Shown here: piece by piece, positions 30,296 to 39,332 of the stretch | Position numbering within the stretch: the stretch's first letter is position 1 | Layout of the letters: every line of letters starts with the position of its first letter | The notes under the pieces: generated by a model | Told to the model about the DNA's origin: nothing | The model's database searches: none | What the model saw: only the letters and a program-made list of their open reading frames with translations | Position numbers and translations under genes: made by a program | From: Campylobacteraceae bacterium | GTDB taxonomy: Bacteria; Campylobacterota; Campylobacteria; Campylobacterales; Campylobacteraceae | Length of the DNA: 64,000 nt | NCBI GenBank assembly: GCA_031266555.1 | Contig: JAISAU010000003.1 | Span: 233,958 to 297,957 of the forward strand | Reading direction: 5' to 3'

Positions 30296-30304
30296 GATTT
30301 GCAT
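30233..30304 (-). CDS. Very small ORF with strong ribosome site (23 aa), possibly a truncated gene
   Basis: On the minus strand AAGGAGG stands seven bases before an ATG that opens 23 codons (MQIKFYKEYMSKPRWKLEDF...). It lies antisense to the end of the frameshifted gene at 30094-30295. The near-perfect ribosome site suggests an original gene start whose body has been lost, or a genuine micropeptide. I cannot assign a function. Confidence 0.3.
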   Translation of the reverse strand: MQIKFYKEYMSKPRWKLEDFFCF

Positions 30305-30542
30305 GAAAACCTCCTTATTGGAAACGCTGAAAAATACCTCTTTTTTCGAAGTATTATATAGCATTTTACCGTTCATTACTACAAATTATTGTTTTTGTTA
30401 ATAAAATTATTGGCTTTTGATAACTTTTTTACTCTAAATTATTTTGATAGCGAAGTGGTTACATGTAAGCACATGTTGCACGGATAAATATATCGTTTTT
30501 GTCATTTTATCGCTCTTTTGCTCCATCTTAGCTACTCTTTGC

Positions 30543-30548
30543 TATAAT
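30543..30548 (+). promoter_or_regulatory. Likely -10 box of the TPR-rnhA-rnc-aroC operon
   Basis: TATAAT preceded by TTTGC (extended -10 form), 30 bases before the start codon of the first gene and just upstream of its AAGGCGG ribosome site. No clear -35 is seen, which is normal for this phylum. Confidence 0.5.
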
Positions 30549-30578
30549 TAATTCTTAAACTATGTAAAAAGGCGGCGT

Positions 30579-31598
30579 TTGGACACTCTTTTTTTAGAAT
30601 ATAGAGATCCCATTTTCGGTATTATTATATTTTTTGCGATTGTATTTATCATAGCGTTTTTAAATTATTGGTGGGGCATATTTAAAAGCAAAGAAGAACG
30701 CTACAGCATAGAGCGATTTATGAAACGTTTTGAAGTTATGGCAGATGCGGACGAGTATAAAAAACTACTTGACGAGTTTAGCATCTCAAGCGAATCTTTG
30801 GGACTTTTGGCACACTCTTACTCAAAAAGCGGCGAATACGAAAAAGCTATCGGCATATATTTAATCGCGCTGAAACGCGTGAGAAACAAAGATGAAAAGC
30901 AGTATTTTTTGTTTGAACTTGGTAAAACGTATTTTAAAGCCGGATTTTTAAGACGAAGCGCCGATATATTTATGGAACTTTTGAGACTTTATCCGCGACA
31001 CAAAGAGGCGCTCAAACTTTTGACGGTAATTTACGAACAGCTCAAAGAGTATCAAAGGGCTCTTGAGGTTATGGATTCTTTGGAAGAGCTTGGAGTTGAA
31101 GTAGAAAGCGAAAAAAGTTTCGTCAAAGCTTTGCAAGTCTTAAATGACAACTCAAAAACAAATCAGAAAAAATATGAGATATTGTTGGATCTTACAAAAA
31201 AAGAGCCGCTTGTCGGACGGATTTTATTTGCGTTTGCCAAAAAAGAAGCTTTGAGATTAGATATAGATTTGATAGACGCGAACAATATATTAGATTTATT
31301 GTGGGAAAGCGACGACGCACTTATTAAAAACTCTTCCCAAACGCTAATAAAAGCGATATTAGCGGCTAAAAATGGCGGCGAAGCTCCACAAGACGCTCCG
31401 TTTGAACTTGAAATGCTGACAATGTTAAAAAAACAAAACTACACAAAAGCGACTGTAGGTTTTGAGTATACATGTACATGCTGTAAAGGAACATTTCCCG
31501 TGCATTTTTACAGATGTCCATCTTGTTATACTTTGAAAAATCCGCACATTTCTCTTTTGCTTATCAAAAACGAACATGAAAAATATTACGCTTTTTAG
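30579..31598 (+). CDS. Membrane-anchored TPR protein with C-terminal zinc ribbon (LapB-like)
   Basis: 339 residues starting at TTG. One membrane helix (about 12-34) is followed by tetratricopeptide-type helical repeats (about 80-190, for example SYSKSGEYEKAIGIYLIAL and TYFKAGFLRRSADIFMEL) and a C-terminal rubredoxin-like metal site, CTCCKGTFPV...YRCPSC. This layout (TM-TPR-zinc ribbon) is that of LapB/YciM, which in E. coli controls LpxC proteolysis and LPS level. The overall similarity is inferred from architecture. It overlaps rnhA by 23 bases and heads an operon with rnhA, rnc and aroC. Confidence 0.7.
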   Translation: MDTLFLEYRDPIFGIIIFFAIVFIIAFLNYWWGIFKSKEERYSIERFMKRFEVMADADEYKKLLDEFSISSESLGLLAHSYSKSGEYEKAIGIYLIALKRVRNKDEKQYFLFELGKTYFKAGFLRRSADIFMELLRLYPRHKEALKLLTVIYEQLKEYQRALEVMDSLEELGVEVESEKSFVKALQVLNDNSKTNQKKYEILLDLTKKEPLVGRILFAFAKKEALRLDIDLIDANNILDLLWESDDALIKNSSQTLIKAILAAKNGGEAPQDAPFELEMLTMLKKQNYTKATVGFEYTCTCCKGTFPVHFYRCPSCYTLKNPHISLLLIKNEHEKYYAF

Positions 31599-32013
31599 CG
31601 ACGGTTCGTGCTTGGGAAATCCGGGCTTTGGCGGATACTGCGCTATTTTACGCTATAAAAATAGTGAAAAAATCATAAGCGGTAACGAAGCGGATACAAC
31701 AAATAATCGCATGGAATTAAAAGCGGTAATTGAAGGCATTAAAGCATTGAAAGAGCCTTGCGAAATAGAGATAATAAGCGATTCAAGTTATGTCACAAAA
31801 GGCATATCCGAATGGCTTGAAGGATGGGTGCTTAAAGATTTTAACAAGATAAAAAATCCTGATTTGTGGAGAGAATATGTAAAGGTCGCGAAAAAACACA
31901 AAATAAAAACAGTCTGGGTTAAAGGACACAACGGTCATGCAGAAAATGAAAAATGCGACAAAATAGCCAAAGAAGAGGCTGAAAAGATAAATCAAAAGAA
32001 AGGAGTTGCATGA
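31576..32013 (+). CDS. rnhA: Ribonuclease HI
   Basis: RnhA degrades the RNA of RNA-DNA hybrids. The 145-residue product shows the active-site acids: Asp9 in FSDGSCLGNPG, Glu in NNRMELKAVIEG, and Asp in IISDSSYVTKGI, with the basic WVKGHNGHAENEKCDKIA segment near the C-terminus holding the final conserved His and Asp. It overlaps the preceding TPR gene by 23 bases and rnc by 4 bases, so translation is coupled. Confidence 0.95.
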   Translation: MKNITLFSDGSCLGNPGFGGYCAILRYKNSEKIISGNEADTTNNRMELKAVIEGIKALKEPCEIEIISDSSYVTKGISEWLEGWVLKDFNKIKNPDLWREYVKVAKKHKIKTVWVKGHNGHAENEKCDKIAKEEAEKINQKKGVA

Positions 32014-32693
32014 AAAAATCTTTTGAAAAGCTTGAACAGTGTTTGGGTTATAAGTTTAAAAATATACAACTTATAACCCAAGCTCTTACACACAAAGGCT
32101 ACGCGAAAGTCAAAAATAACGAAAGATTAGAATTTTTGGGAGACGCCGTGCTTGATTTGGTAGTGGGAGAATATCTTTATATAAAATTTCCCACAAAACC
32201 AGAAGGCGAACTTTCAAAATTGCGCGCGTCGCTCGTAAACGACAAAAGTTTTAAGGATATAGCGTTAAAATTGGATCTTGGAAGTTATATATTTATCTCC
32301 GCAGCTGAAGAGAATAACCAAGGAAGAGATAAAGCCTCTTTGTTGTCAAATACGTTTGAAGCGCTCATGGGCGCTATTTATTTGGAAGGCGGTATAAAAA
32401 ACGCGAAAAAAGTAATAATAAATCTTTTGGAGAGCGTGTACCCAAAAATAGATATGAAAACGCTTTTTAAAGATTATAAAACTCTTCTGCAAGAATTTAC
32501 GCAAGCGCATTTTGGCGTAACGCCCACATATACCCTTTTACATTCATTTGGACCGGATCATAAAAAAGAGTTTGAGATGGCAGTATTACTAAGAAATAAA
32601 GAATTATCAAGAGCGTTAGGAAATACAAAAAAAGACGCTGAACAAAGCGCGGCTAAAAGCGCGCTTGACGTATTGGAAGGAGAAACGCGTTGA
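32010..32693 (+). CDS. rnc: Ribonuclease III
   Basis: RNase III processes rRNA precursors and cuts double-stranded RNA. The 227-residue product has the signature ERLEFLGDAVLDLVVGEYLY (about 38-57), with catalytic Glu and Asp. A second acidic cluster lies in FEALMGAIYLEGG (about 116-128). A C-terminal double-stranded RNA-binding domain is present (about 155-225, ending KDAEQSAAKSALDVLE). Four-base overlaps link it to rnhA upstream and aroC downstream. Confidence 0.96.
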   Translation: MKKSFEKLEQCLGYKFKNIQLITQALTHKGYAKVKNNERLEFLGDAVLDLVVGEYLYIKFPTKPEGELSKLRASLVNDKSFKDIALKLDLGSYIFISAAEENNQGRDKASLLSNTFEALMGAIYLEGGIKNAKKVIINLLESVYPKIDMKTLFKDYKTLLQEFTQAHFGVTPTYTLLHSFGPDHKKEFEMAVLLRNKELSRALGNTKKDAEQSAAKSALDVLEGETR

Positions 32694-33766
32694 ACTGTTT
32701 TGGCGTAAAATTTCGCGTGACGACATTCGGCGAATCTCATGGGAATGCGATAGGCTGCATTATAGACGGCGTTCCGTCCGGACTTGAAATAGACGAGAGT
32801 TATATTCAAAACGAAGTAGACAAAAGAAAGCCCGGTCTTACGAAGTTTGCCACTCAAAGAAAAGAGAGCGATAAAACGCAAATTTTAAGCGGCGTTTTTA
32901 ATGGGCTTAGCACAGGCGTGCCTATAGCTTTGGTAATATTTAACGAAAATCAAAAATCAAACGATTATGAAAATATAAAATCGCTTTTTCGTCCTTCACA
33001 TGCAGATTTTACATATTTTAAAAAATATACTATTAGAGATTACAGAGGGGGCGGCAGAAGCAGTGCCAGAGAAACCGCGGCAAGAGTAGCGGCCGGAGCG
33101 ATTGCGAAAAAACTGCTCGAAAAATTTAATATATACGTTAAAAGCGGCGTTTTTGCTATAGGCGGCATTGAAGCTGAAAATTTGGATTTTGAATACGCGA
33201 ATACAAGCGAGATTTTCGCATTGGATAAAACAAAAGAAGATCAGCAAAAAGAGGCTATTTTGAGAGTAAAGAAACTTGGAGATTCTATAGGGGGTTGCGT
33301 TTTTGTGAAAGTCGCTAATGCTCCCGCAGGTCTTGGAGAACCTTTATACAACAAACTTGACGCCGCATTAGCCGCCGCGTTAATGGGCATAAACGGCGTA
33401 AAAGCTGTAGAAATAGGCGAAGGGGTAAATGTTTCAAGATTAAGAGGTTCGCAAAATAACGACCAAATGGACGAAAACAGCTTTTTGTCAAATCACGCGG
33501 GCGGCATTTTAGGAGGTATAAGCACAGGAGAGGATATAAACTTAAAAGTTCATTTTAAGCCTACTCCGTCAATTTTTTTAGAACAACAAACGCAAAATGA
33601 GCAAAATGAGAGCGTAAAATTTAACCTCAAAGGAAGACATGATCCTTGTATTGCTATACGTGGCAGTATCGTCGCGAACGCTATGGTATCTTTAGTACTC
33701 GCGGATATGTTGCTTTTGAACGCTTCAAGCACGCTGGAAAATCTACAAAAGATTTATGGCAAATAA
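32690..33766 (+). CDS. aroC: Chorismate synthase
   Basis: AroC makes chorismate from EPSP with reduced FMN, the last step of the shikimate pathway. It starts at TTG overlapping the rnc stop by 4 bases. The 358 residues show the family signatures: RVTTFGESHGNAIGCIIDG (about 6-24), RDYRGGGRSSARETAARVAAG (about 120-140) and the late RHDPCIAIRGSIVANAM. Length is normal. It is the last gene of the operon; a ~230-base gap separates it from convergent rnhB. Confidence 0.96.
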   Translation: MNCFGVKFRVTTFGESHGNAIGCIIDGVPSGLEIDESYIQNEVDKRKPGLTKFATQRKESDKTQILSGVFNGLSTGVPIALVIFNENQKSNDYENIKSLFRPSHADFTYFKKYTIRDYRGGGRSSARETAARVAAGAIAKKLLEKFNIYVKSGVFAIGGIEAENLDFEYANTSEIFALDKTKEDQQKEAILRVKKLGDSIGGCVFVKVANAPAGLGEPLYNKLDAALAAALMGINGVKAVEIGEGVNVSRLRGSQNNDQMDENSFLSNHAGGILGGISTGEDINLKVHFKPTPSIFLEQQTQNEQNESVKFNLKGRHDPCIAIRGSIVANAMVSLVLADMLLLNASSTLENLQKIYGK

Positions 33767-33997
33767 TTAATTGTGCTAAACAATAAAATTTCATCGAGCG
33801 AATAAATATTTGAAATTCATATTGGGCTTACTTGTTATATTTTCTGCGCAATTTGAAAAATTTGTACTTTGCGATATACATGTTTTATTTTGACTCTACA
33901 TGTAAAGCGTAAATTTAAAAACTTTATTTAATCTATAGCATATTAAATATTTAAAATTTTTTATTCACGTATATGTTTTAACAGCTATATTAATATT

Positions 33998-34543
33998 TTA
34001 AAACAGCGTCGCTTCCAACGCCTTTATTCTAAAACTTTTACGTTGAATTGGACTCGCGCCAAACTGTTTTATCATTTCTACATGTAACGCCGAACCGTAA
34101 CCTTTATGTTTGGCAAATTGCCATTGCGGATAGAGTTTATCCATCTCAACCATATATCTGTCGCGCGTAACTTTTGCCAATATACTTGCCGCACTCACTT
34201 CCGACACTTTAGCGTCCGCCTTTATCATAGTTTTTATACCTTTTATTCCAAAAGAACAGTTGCCGTCCATTAAAATTTCACACTCTTGAAAATACTCTTT
34301 TATCGTTAAAATTGCCTCTTTAAGACAAAAGCTTAATCCTTTTTCGTCTACTTCGTCGTGAGAAAAAAGAATGATTTTGTAAAGTGATTTTTCGCTAATT
34401 TGCCTAAATATCGCCTCTCTTTTTTTGGGAGTTAATGTCTTAGAATCTGCAACCCCTTCAATGCAATTTTGCAAAACGCACCCGGCAACCGCTAAAGGAC
34501 CTGCCAAGCATCCGCGTCCGGCTTCGTCAATTCCGCATAACAT
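33998..34543 (-). CDS. rnhB: Ribonuclease HII
   Basis: RnhB removes ribonucleotides embedded in DNA. The 181 residues begin MLCGIDEAGRGCLAGPL with the Asp-Glu pair (6-7) of the DEDD site, then ILMDGNCSFGI and SAASILAKVTRDRYM with the remaining acids and the SAASI motif of the family. It is shorter than E. coli RnhB but usual for Campylobacterota. The nitroreductase gene ends 24 bases upstream on the same strand. Interestingly the window carries both RNase H types about 2 kb apart. Confidence 0.95.
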   Translation of the reverse strand: MLCGIDEAGRGCLAGPLAVAGCVLQNCIEGVADSKTLTPKKREAIFRQISEKSLYKIILFSHDEVDEKGLSFCLKEAILTIKEYFQECEILMDGNCSFGIKGIKTMIKADAKVSEVSAASILAKVTRDRYMVEMDKLYPQWQFAKHKGYGSALHVEMIKQFGASPIQRKSFRIKALEATLF

Positions 34544-34566
34544 GTAAAGTTTCCCTATAACGTCTT

Positions 34567-35205
34567 TTATTTCACAAAAGTTGTGATTTTTTCAAGAGAC
34601 CATCTTATTTTATCATGTCGCTTGTCTACGCCGTAACCAAACGCAATAGCACAAGCTATCCCATAACTTTTATTATCAAACGGGGGTACATTTTTAATTA
34701 AAGCCTTTCTTAATGCTTTAGCGTTAAATCCCTCCATAGGACAAGAATCTATACCGATAAAAGCCGCCGCGCTCATCATATTTGCGCCTGCTATATAAAC
34801 TTGCATCTTAGCCCAATTTTTAACGTCCGTACCCAAATCTTTTTTGACAAAATTGCTAAAAGCTTTCTCGGCGTTTTTTAAAGTTTTTTCATCTTTTGCT
34901 TTTCTGCCAAAAGATTCGTCCAAATATTCGCTTCCTTCTTTAAAGAACTTCGCTTTTCTTGAAAGCAACACCACAAAATGCGAACTTGTGGTAACTTGAG
35001 GCTGATCCCAGCACGCAATGCGCAAAGCCTCTTTTATCTTTACATTTTCTATCACTAAAAAATGCCAAGGCTCAAGGCCAAACGATGAGGGCGAAAGCCT
35101 TCCCGCTTCCAATATGACGTTCATCTCTTTTTTGGGAATCTTCTTTTTGTCGTCGAATAGCTTGCATGCGTGACGAAATTCCATAGCTTTCATAAACTCG
35201 TTCAT
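34567..35205 (-). CDS. Nitroreductase-family NAD(P)H-dependent FMN oxidoreductase
   Basis: A 212-residue flavoprotein of the nitroreductase fold. The N-terminal FMN-binding RHACKLFDDKKKIPKKEMN (about 12-30), the AGRLSPSSFGLEPWHFLVI segment (about 35-53) and the late GIDSCPMEGFN motif are characteristic. These enzymes reduce nitro groups or quinones; the physiological substrate is not known. It is probably co-transcribed with rnhB, 24 bases away. Confidence 0.9.
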   Translation of the reverse strand: MNEFMKAMEFRHACKLFDDKKKIPKKEMNVILEAGRLSPSSFGLEPWHFLVIENVKIKEALRIACWDQPQVTTSSHFVVLLSRKAKFFKEGSEYLDESFGRKAKDEKTLKNAEKAFSNFVKKDLGTDVKNWAKMQVYIAGANMMSAAAFIGIDSCPMEGFNAKALRKALIKNVPPFDNKSYGIACAIAFGYGVDKRHDKIRWSLEKITTFVK

Positions 35206-35565
35206 ATCGCCTCCAAATATTGAATATAATTATAATGATAACACATGGCGCGCAAAATAGCGGTGAATCAAGATATGTAAAATTATTTTTAAGGCAGGGT
35301 AATGCTACATGTAAGGTCTTGCCGTAATGCCATCAAACATTTTGATAAAATTTATGATAAGATAGATGTTCGCTAAAAACTATTTAAAAGCATTGGAAAA
35401 TATAAAATTTTGGGTCGTTTATTAGAAAGCTTGATAAAAAACGCCTTATTTAGTAAAGATTTTGAAATTTGAAATTTATTTGAAGAAAATATTATAACGT
35501 GATTTTAAAACGCGGAAGACAAATTTTTATTTTTAAAAACTCAAAAAATACCTAAGGGGGAGTTG
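35206..35565. other. Intergenic region before the HerA-like ATPase gene
   Basis: About 360 bases, divergent from the nitroreductase gene. It contains a TACATGTAA near 35304 and the AAGGGGG ribosome site at 35554-35560. No gene or RNA seen. Confidence 0.5.
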
Positions 35566-37869
35566 ATGCAAGAATCACAACGATTTTTTTATCTGGGCAA
35601 AGACGAAAGCGGCGCGCAGCTTTCGTATAAAAATGGAGATTTGACAACACACGCGCTTATTGTAGGTATGACGGGCAGCGGCAAAACGGGACTTGGCATA
35701 GGGCTTATAGAAGAAGCGGCGATTGATAGCATTCCATCTATAGTGATAGACCCCAAAGGCGATATGGGGAATCTGCTTTTGACATTCCCGTCTCTTTCAG
35801 AAGAGGAGTTTTTGCCATGGATAGACCCGCAAGTTGCTGAAAATAAAAACCAAAGTATTGAAGAAGCGGCTATTGAAACCGCGAAGTTATGGGAAGATGG
35901 ATTACTGCAATGGGACGAAGATAAGGGGCGGGTCGCTACGCTTAAAAACAGCGCGAAGTTTGTCATCTATACTCCGTCCGCCTCTCATGGAGTAAAAGTA
36001 AATATATTAAGTTCGTTTAAAGCTTTACCGCAAAAAGTTTTAGACGACGAAGATACGTTAAATACGCTTATCTCCTCGTCCACCACTACTATTTTAAATC
36101 TTGTGGATATTAACGCGAATCCGCTTTCAAGCAAAGAGCACATACTAATCTCATCTATATTCGCGTATTTTTACAAAAACGGCGAAGGCATAGATATTGA
36201 AAAACTTATCTCTTCCATAGTAACTCCGCCTTTTGATAAAGTAGGCGTTTTTTCGCTTGAGACATTTTTTCCTAAAGAGAAACGTATGGATTTGGCTATG
36301 AAGATAAACGCTATCATAGCAAGTCCGTCATTTTCATCTTGGTTTGATGGAGAAGATATGAATATAGACGGATTTTTATTTGATAAGGATAAAAAGCCAA
36401 AAGTTTCCATATTTAACATAGCTCATTTGGGAGAGAGCGAACGTATGTTATTTGTAACACTTCTTTTGAATAATCTAATAGTATGGATGAGATCCCAGGA
36501 AGGTTCCTCATCGTTAAAGGCTCTTATTTATATGGACGAGATTTTTGGTTTTTTCCCGCCAAATAGCAATCCGTCCTCAAAACTTCCCATGTTGACACTC
36601 TTAAAGCAAGCGCGCGCTTATGGGCTTGGCATAGTATTGTCCACGCAAAATCCGGTAGATTTGGATTATAAAGGACTTTCCAACATAGGCACGTGGTTTA
36701 TAGGAAGACTTCAAACCGCGCAAGATAAAGAGCGCGTAATAGATGGATTGGTTGGCATAAAAGGAAGCGAATTTGACAAGCAAAATCTTTTGAACGCTTT
36801 ATCAAATCTCAAAAAACGCCATTTTTTATTGAAAAATATCAATGAAGAAGGATTGAAGATATTTCAAACAAGATGGACGCTTTCGTATTTAAAAGGTCCT
36901 TTATCCAAAGAGCAGATAAAAAAATTAATGGTGGCGGAAAATACTTCGCAACTAATCAAAGAACCGCGGCAAGAAAAATCCGTTGAACAAAACGTCTCGC
37001 CAAATTTCATATCAAATCTCAAACAATACTATTTTTACAAAACGTCCAATGGGAGTTATAAGTTAAACCCATATCTTGTATGCGCCGCGAAAATTAGATT
37101 TGTCAACGCCAAAAAAGGAGTAGAAAAAGAAAGCGACATACATGTTGAAACGCTTTTTTCAAAAGACGGCAATATAAATTGGCGTATAAACGATACAAAA
37201 TCGCTTGAAAATATATCAAGAGATAAAAGCGAGTTTAATGAAATATCGCCCTTTTCCGATAATAATAAAAAATTATCAGCCCTCAAAAAAGAGGCGATTA
37301 ATTTTATATATAAAAATGCCAAAATTACTTTAAAAACCGTTCCTGGTTTAAAAATGGAAGCAAAAACCGATGAAAGCGAGGAAGAGTTTAAAACCAGAAT
37401 AGAAGCGAAGCTGGATAAAATGTATGAAGAAAAATACGAGGAACTAAAAACTTTTTATGACAAAAAACATAAAGTCGCGGAGGATAAATTTTCAAAATTC
37501 AATCTTATGCTTGAAAAAGAGAAAAATGATGTGCAAAACACAACTTTGACCACTGTCGTTAATATCGGCGGAGGAATTTTAGGAGCGCTGCTTGGAGGTA
37601 GAAAATCAAGCGGTATATCTAAAACCATAAACGGAATCAAAAACGCGAATAAGATTAAAAAAGAGCGCAACGACGTAAAAAATGTAGAAAGAGAAATAGA
37701 AAATATCCAAAACGAAGCGAAAGAGATTGAAAACGAGTTTCAAAGAAAAGTAAAGGGGCTGCAAAACGAATTTGATCCGACAAAAATTGAATTTAGCGAA
37801 ATAACGATAACGCCGCGTAAAACAGATGTATATTGCGACAAAATGTTTATTTTATGGAGAGAAATTTGA
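35566..37869 (+). CDS. HerA/DUF87-type ATPase with C-terminal coiled coil
   Basis: A 767-residue P-loop ATPase of the HerA/FtsK group. I start at ATG rather than a TTG one codon earlier because AAGGGGG then has proper spacing. Walker A is VGMTGSGKTG (33-42); IPSIVIDPKGDMGNLLL follows, as in the DUF853/HerA-like family, and Walker B is ALIYMDEIFGFFPP. The ATPase module takes up about 470 residues. A long charged coiled coil (about 610-740) follows, interrupted by a glycine-rich patch IGGGILGALLGG that could insert into or lie on a membrane. HerA-like ATPases act in DNA processing or as bacterial defence motors; no nuclease partner is adjacent. Confidence 0.8.
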   Translation: MQESQRFFYLGKDESGAQLSYKNGDLTTHALIVGMTGSGKTGLGIGLIEEAAIDSIPSIVIDPKGDMGNLLLTFPSLSEEEFLPWIDPQVAENKNQSIEEAAIETAKLWEDGLLQWDEDKGRVATLKNSAKFVIYTPSASHGVKVNILSSFKALPQKVLDDEDTLNTLISSSTTTILNLVDINANPLSSKEHILISSIFAYFYKNGEGIDIEKLISSIVTPPFDKVGVFSLETFFPKEKRMDLAMKINAIIASPSFSSWFDGEDMNIDGFLFDKDKKPKVSIFNIAHLGESERMLFVTLLLNNLIVWMRSQEGSSSLKALIYMDEIFGFFPPNSNPSSKLPMLTLLKQARAYGLGIVLSTQNPVDLDYKGLSNIGTWFIGRLQTAQDKERVIDGLVGIKGSEFDKQNLLNALSNLKKRHFLLKNINEEGLKIFQTRWTLSYLKGPLSKEQIKKLMVAENTSQLIKEPRQEKSVEQNVSPNFISNLKQYYFYKTSNGSYKLNPYLVCAAKIRFVNAKKGVEKESDIHVETLFSKDGNINWRINDTKSLENISRDKSEFNEISPFSDNNKKLSALKKEAINFIYKNAKITLKTVPGLKMEAKTDESEEEFKTRIEAKLDKMYEEKYEELKTFYDKKHKVAEDKFSKFNLMLEKEKNDVQNTTLTTVVNIGGGILGALLGGRKSSGISKTINGIKNANKIKKERNDVKNVEREIENIQNEAKEIENEFQRKVKGLQNEFDPTKIEFSEITITPRKTDVYCDKMFILWREI

Positions 37870-37926
37870 AGAGGACGTAAAGGATTTTTTAGTTATTATC
37901 TCTCTCAAAAATTTACGAGGTTCGTA

Positions 37927-38427
37927 ATGGAATATTATATTTACATAAAAGCTTTTCACATAGTGGCTTTTACGGCGTGGATGGCTATGTTATTTTATCT
38001 GCCGCGCCTGTTTGTATATCACGCGGAACATAATAATAAAAAAGAGTTTTGCGAAATTGTCGAAGTGCAAGAGCGTCTTTTATACAAAGCTATCGGCCTG
38101 CCGGCGTTTTGGGCTACTTTGATAAGTGGCATAATATTGCTCGCGATAAATCCCGCTTTGTTTAAAGACGGATGGCTGCATGTAAAGCTATTGGTTTTAG
38201 CGCTTTTGATAGCTTATTCGTTTTCGTTAAATATCTATAGAAACCAACTAAAAAACGGTACATGTAAAAGAAGCGGTAAATTTTTCAGAGCGTATAATGA
38301 AATCCCAACCCTATTTTCCATCATTATCATAACATGCGCTGTGACAAAAGAGTTTTATCTGATATTTACATTGTGTATGATAGCGTTATTTGCATTTACA
38401 GCATTCGCAATTATGAGGAAAAAATAA
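37927..38427 (+). CDS. hemJ: HemJ-type protoporphyrinogen IX oxidase
   Basis: HemJ oxidises protoporphyrinogen IX to protoporphyrin IX in the inner membrane. The 166 residues have about four or five helices. AFHIVAFTAWMAMLFYLPRLFVYH at the N-terminus holds the conserved His, and GWLHVKLLVLALLIAYS in the middle is the second family signature, with the haem-linked His and Lys. An AAATTTACGAGG ribosome site lies upstream. It is 57 bases after the HerA-like gene and may share its transcript. Confidence 0.88.
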   Translation: MEYYIYIKAFHIVAFTAWMAMLFYLPRLFVYHAEHNNKKEFCEIVEVQERLLYKAIGLPAFWATLISGIILLAINPALFKDGWLHVKLLVLALLIAYSFSLNIYRNQLKNGTCKRSGKFFRAYNEIPTLFSIIIITCAVTKEFYLIFTLCMIALFAFTAFAIMRKK

Positions 38428-38505
38428 AGAAGTTTTGAACCAAACAGCAAATTAGAATTAAAATAAAATGCACCGTCGTATTGGATTTTTAGGTTAGATC
38501 GTTGC

Positions 38506-38573
38506 TACATGTAAGAAAAGTTTGATAAAAATATTTTATATAACTTACATGTAAAGAAAAAGCGTTACATGTA
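38506..38573. repeat. Cluster of three TACATGTA palindromes
   Basis: Exact TACATGTA at 38506-38513, 38546-38553 and 38566-38573 within 70 non-coding bases between convergent genes. It is the tightest group of this repeated octamer in the window. Confidence 0.85.
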
Positions 38574-38683
38574 ACAAAAGTTTCGCTTTACGAAATTTAA
38601 TCTAAAATCCTGTTTATCGGCCGATTGTATGCGAACTTACTTTTTGTTATCCTCGCGTAAAACAAAAATATTTTTAAAACGGG

Positions 38684-39283
38684 CTATTTTCTGATTCCTT
38701 TTATAAATAGATTAACGATATTTCGTTTGGATTTCGCTTCGCTTGAGGGCAATCCTTGTTCGCTTACATGTCTTACGTCTTCTATTGAATAAACTGCGTT
38801 TGGATTAAAATGCAAAATTATTGGTAAAATTTTTTGTATATCGGCTCTTTTTATAACCGTAAACACGACGTTCACGTGACCTGTATTGCCTTGTGCGTCT
38901 AATATAGTGACATTATAGCCGCTCTCGCGTAATTTCGCCGATAAAGGATATGCCTCTTTTTTTGTGATGATACGAACAACGACCGTCCCGATAGCAAGTT
39001 TTCCCTCTATCAAAATGCCAAGAAAATTGCCTATAGAGTAACCAAGAGCGTAAGCGAAAAAATTACTGATATGCGTTAAATTTGCCATAACCTGCGTAAT
39101 AGCCGTAAGCCAAATGCAAATTTCAACAAATCCCAACATCGGCGCTAAGTATTTCATCCCTTTAGATAAAAATATAATCCTCATAGTTCCGATCGTAACA
39201 TCCGTGATTCTTGCCAAACATATAAGCAACGGAATGCCGTATAATTTGAACGCGTCGCTTTGAAATATATCCGTAAATTCCAT
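38684..39283 (-). CDS. UPF0316/DUF2179-family membrane protein
   Basis: A 199-residue protein with about three N-terminal membrane helices (DVTIGTMRIIFLSKGMKYLAP is the family-typical segment). A soluble C-terminal domain of the DUF2179 type carries a GHVNVVFTVIKRADIQKILPII strand-helix pattern. Members are found across bacteria; the DUF2179 domain is a suspected ligand-binding module. Function unknown. The short C-terminal tail is rich in Lys and Ser. It is transcribed alone. Confidence 0.82.
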   Translation of the reverse strand: MEFTDIFQSDAFKLYGIPLLICLARITDVTIGTMRIIFLSKGMKYLAPMLGFVEICIWLTAITQVMANLTHISNFFAYALGYSIGNFLGILIEGKLAIGTVVVRIITKKEAYPLSAKLRESGYNVTILDAQGNTGHVNVVFTVIKRADIQKILPIILHFNPNAVYSIEDVRHVSEQGLPSSEAKSKRNIVNLFIKGIRK

Positions 39284-39332
39284 AAATACTCCTTATGGTT
39301 TTTAGTGATTATATCTTAATTAAACGCGAATT

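Larger units (their letters stand above)
30013..30542. other. Intergenic region with opposing gene remnants
   Basis: About 530 bases between uvrC and the TPR gene. It holds two small remnants described separately (30094-30295 plus strand, 30233-30304 minus strand), and TACATGTAA motifs near 30023 and 30460. Nothing else is recognisable. Confidence 0.5.
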
